Part shown: positions 61,728-64,000 of the stretch, piece by piece
Layout: every line of letters begins with the position of its first letter
Numbering within the stretch: position 1 is the stretch's first letter
Assembly: GCA_000696115.1 (NCBI GenBank)
Contig: JJOH01000019.1
Coordinates: forward strand, 124,001 to 188,000
Direction: 5' to 3'
Origin: Streptomyces olindensis
GTDB lineage: Bacteria > Actinomycetota > Actinomycetes > Streptomycetales > Streptomycetaceae
Length of the DNA: 64,000 nucleotides
Notes under the pieces: model-generated
What the model was told of the DNA's origin: nothing
Seen by the model: the letters and a program-made list of their open reading frames with translations, nothing else
Database searches by the model: none
Position numbers and translations under genes: made by a program

Positions 61728-62635
61728 CGGTTCTCCACCCGCCGGTTGACCATCATCTGGATGATCGCGACGACCATCAGGATGAGCATGAGCACGAACG
61801 ACGCGGCGCTCGCGTAGCCGATCTGGCCCGTCTTGAAGCCGGTCTGGTAGATGTACTGGACGAGCAGGTTGTTCGACGTTCCGGGTCCGCCGTTGTTGAG
61901 GGAGGCGAACAGCGGATACTCCTTCATCGCGTGGATCGTGTTGAGCAGGATGACGATGAAGGACGTGGGCGCGATGCTCGGCAGCGTGATGTTGATGAAC
62001 TGGCGCCAGGGACCGGCGCCGTCGAGCGCGGCCGCCTCGTAGTACGAGGTCGGCACGTTCTTGATCGCCGCGATGAACAGCAGCATGGAGAAGCCCGTCC
62101 AGGCCCAGGACGCCGCCACCACGACCACGATCAGCGACAGGTCCGCGTTCGACTGCCACGGGACGGCGCTGCCGCCGACCTTCTCGATGAGGTAGTTGAC
62201 CAGTCCGAAGTTCTCACCGAACAGCCACCGCCACAGGACGCCCACGACGATGGGCGACAGCAGCCACGGGATGAAGAAGAAGACCCGGGCGACCGACACG
62301 CCCTTGGCGTGCTTGCTCACCAGCACGTTGGCGATGAGCAGGGAGAACACGAAGTTCAGCGGGACGAAGAGCACGGTGTACAGCAGCGTCCGGGTCAGCG
62401 CGTCGAAGAAGGTGGAGTCTCCGAACAGGCGGCTGTAGTTGTCCACCCCGACGAACTGGAACGCCCCCACGCCCGTGTAGTTCGTGAAGGAGTAGACGAG
62501 CCCGATCACCGCCGGCCAGAGGAAGAACAGCGCGAAGAGCACGACGTTGGCCGCGATGAGGACGAGCGGCGCAAGGGTGTACTTACTGCGGCTCCTGGGC
62601 GGGCTCGCGGACACGTCCGGGGCGCGTTTGGTCAT
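61724..62635 (-). CDS. Sugar ABC transporter permease (MalF type)
   Basis: A 303-aa permease with six transmembrane segments and the EAA motif EAAALDGAGPWRQFINITLP. Partner of the MalG-type permease that follows. It lies 123 nt after the binding protein, separated by a strong hairpin. Confidence 0.94.
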   Translation of the reverse strand: MTKRAPDVSASPPRSRSKYTLAPLVLIAANVVLFALFFLWPAVIGLVYSFTNYTGVGAFQFVGVDNYSRLFGDSTFFDALTRTLLYTVLFVPLNFVFSLLIANVLVSKHAKGVSVARVFFFIPWLLSPIVVGVLWRWLFGENFGLVNYLIEKVGGSAVPWQSNADLSLIVVVVAASWAWTGFSMLLFIAAIKNVPTSYYEAAALDGAGPWRQFINITLPSIAPTSFIVILLNTIHAMKEYPLFASLNNGGPGTSNNLLVQYIYQTGFKTGQIGYASAASFVLMLILMVVAIIQMMVNRRVENR

Positions 62636-62706
62636 CTTCCTGACTCCGTGCTGGTGGAATGGGTTCCTGTGGGCTCAGGCCATGAGCCCGGCGTCGGACA
62701 GGCCCT

Positions 62707-62744
62707 GGCCCGGGCGGCGGCGTCTCGACCCCGCCGCCCGGGCC
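62707..62744. terminator. Intra-operon hairpin between binding protein and permeases
   Basis: Perfect 14-bp stem (62707-62720, 62731-62744), 10-nt loop. Placed as in other sugar importer operons, where it lowers permease expression relative to the binding protein. Confidence 0.75.
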
Positions 62745-62758
62745 CCGAAGGCCTGCGG

Positions 62759-64000
62759 TCAGCCGCCGACCTGCTGGTTGTAGCCGGCCACGATGTTGTC
62801 CAGGGCCTTGTCGGCCGACTGCTGGCCGTTGATCGCCTTGCCAAGCTCCGTCTTGGTCGGGTCCTCGGTGAGGCTCTTGCCCTTCAGCACCCAGTTCGTC
62901 TGCGCGGTGTTGAAGTAGCCGGAGATGGGGGCGTAGAGCGGGATCGACTCGTTGTAGAGCTTGAACGCCGCCTGCGCCGCCTCCGACTTGAAGGGGTACT
63001 TCGGGTTCAGGCCGCTCTCGACGGGCAGGAAGCCGGACGTCTCGCACAGCACCTGGTAGTGGGCCGGTTCGTACAGCCAGGACAGGAACTTCTTCGCGGC
63101 GGCGGCCGCGTCGGCGTTGTTGTTGAAGCCCACCGTCATGCCGCCGCTGTTGACGTCACTGGCCTGCACCGGCTGGGCGGGGGTCGGGACGCTCGCCCAC
63201 TCGAACTTCTTGATGCTGTCCGCGAAGGCGGCGACCTGCCACACGCCGGACCAGTAGGCGACGACGTCACCGCTCTGGAACATGGCGGACGGGTCGGCGC
63301 CGCTGGTCCACACCGACTTCGGCATGGTCTTGTCGTCGTTCCAGCCGACGAAGGTGTTCACGGCCTTCTTGGTCGCCGCGTCCACCGAGAACTTGCCGGA
63401 GGAGTCCGCGTGGACGTACTTCCCGCCCATCTCGTACACCATGGCGCGGAGCCGGGACGGCGACTGGTCGAAGGTCAGGGAGTACTTGGCGCCGGTCTTC
63501 TCCCGGACCGTGTTCGCCGCCTTGATGAACTCGGTCCAGGTCCAGGTCTTCTCGGGCGAGGTCGGGAAGGAGACACCGGCCTTCTCGAACAGCGACTTGT
63601 TGATGAACATGCCGGACGCGGTGATGTCCGAGGGGATGGACAGCACCTTCCCGGACGAGTCCTTGGCCACGAAGTTGGCGTTGATCTTGTTGGACTTCTT
63701 GTTGGCGATGTCGCTGAGGTCGATCAGCTTGTTCGACCAGATCGGGTCCAGCGCCGGGACGGCCGCCACGTCGGGCAGGGAGTTCGCCTGCGCGGCGTTG
63801 TGCAGCTTGGTGGTGTAGCCCTCGTAGGGGATGTTGACGAGCTTGACCTTGACGCCGGTTTCCTTCTTGTACTGCGCCACCATCTTCTTCCAGCCCGCGT
63901 CCTGCCCCGGAACCGTGGAGATCCAGAACGTCAGCGACTTGGAGGTCCCGCCGGAGCCGGATTCCGATCCGCAGGCGGTGAGCAGGAGGGCCCCTGCCGT
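62759..64000 (-). CDS. Extracellular sugar-binding lipoprotein, N-terminus cut by window end
   Basis: At least 413 residues of an ABC solute-binding protein family 1 member. The frame is still open at 64000: the visible N-terminal part reads through a lipobox-like LLLTACGS, so only part of the signal peptide is missing. The mature part starts with a Gly/Ser linker, then LTFWISTVPGQDAGWKKM, followed by YEGYTTKLHNAAQANSLPDV, PSDITASGMFINKSLFEKAG and a Trp/Tyr-rich sugar pocket (VAYWSGVWQVAAF). First gene of the importer operon. Ligand unknown, probably an oligosaccharide. Confidence 0.92.
   Translation of the reverse strand, partial: TAGALLLTACGSESGSGGTSKSLTFWISTVPGQDAGWKKMVAQYKKETGVKVKLVNIPYEGYTTKLHNAAQANSLPDVAAVPALDPIWSNKLIDLSDIANKKSNKINANFVAKDSSGKVLSIPSDITASGMFINKSLFEKAGVSFPTSPEKTWTWTEFIKAANTVREKTGAKYSLTFDQSPSRLRAMVYEMGGKYVHADSSGKFSVDAATKKAVNTFVGWNDDKTMPKSVWTSGADPSAMFQSGDVVAYWSGVWQVAAFADSIKKFEWASVPTPAQPVQASDVNSGGMTVGFNNNADAAAAAKKFLSWLYEPAHYQVLCETSGFLPVESGLNPKYPFKSEAAQAAFKLYNESIPLYAPISGYFNTAQTNWVLKGKSLTEDPTKTELGKAINGQQSADKALDNIVAGYNQQVGG

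Overview
The window is high-GC actinobacterial DNA and almost certainly chromosomal DNA of a Streptomyces species. Supporting signs are the strong GC bias at third codon positions, frequent GTG/TTG starts with GGAGG-type ribosome sites, GTGA/ATGA stop-start overlaps, a single noticed in-frame TTA (bldA-type) codon, and Streptomyces-typical families (SpoIIE/PP2C phosphatases, DUF5133, DUF5709, HelR with a rifamycin-associated element). No rRNA, tRNA, CRISPR array, insertion sequence or prophage was seen.

Layout. 1-6.6 kb: a partial GAF/PP2C phosphatase, a YbdK-type carboxylate-amine ligase, a stand-alone cytochrome c oxidase subunit I, and hypotheticals. 6.6-10.3 kb: a three-subunit molybdenum aldehyde oxidoreductase of the PaoABC type. 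10.3-11.2 kb: a membrane-protein gene that appears broken by two frameshifts. 11.4-13.3 kb: a compact graspetide-type RiPP locus (63-aa precursor plus ATP-grasp ligase, the latter with a TTA codon). 13.4-16.5 kb: DUF2269, a GlxA/AraC regulator, DUF5133 and an aldo/keto reductase.

16.7-29.2 kb is the most striking region: acyl-CoA carboxylase beta subunit, fatty acyl-AMP ligase, an ACP-KS-AT-ACP-TE polyketide synthase, an antigen-85-like esterase, a PucR regulator, a secreted cutinase and another secreted hydrolase. In content this matches the mycobacterial mycolate condensation locus (accD4-pks13-fadD32-culp6-fbp), although Streptomyces are not known to make mycolates. I infer a pathway that activates, carboxylates and condenses two fatty acyl chains, with secreted serine hydrolases handling the product.

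31-39.4 kb is a myo-inositol utilisation region: solute-binding lipoprotein, LacI repressor, iolC, iolE-like, iolT-like, iolG-like and iolH-like genes, with two matching operator palindromes. It carries an internal deletion that fuses the first ~56 codons of a Cgl0159-type aldolase gene, out of frame, to the last 105 codons of iolA; iolB and iolD are absent from the window.

39.4-50.7 kb: helR behind a perfect 23-bp palindrome, an oxidoreductase, a degraded membrane-protein gene, a methyltransferase/TetR pair separated by three tandem operators, a GNAT protein, a second SpoIIE-type phosphatase, small proteins, a NiCoT nickel/cobalt permease with a Nur-box-like dyad, and an orphan proteasome beta subunit. 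50.8-57.2 kb: a GT39-like membrane glycosyltransferase, a GH65 enzyme translationally coupled to a beta-phosphoglucomutase, an NTF2-like protein, a P-loop kinase and a GNAT protein. 57.3-64 kb: a sugar ABC importer (binding protein cut by the window end, two permeases) followed by two large helical-toroid-like proteins, probably a glycan uptake and degradation operon.
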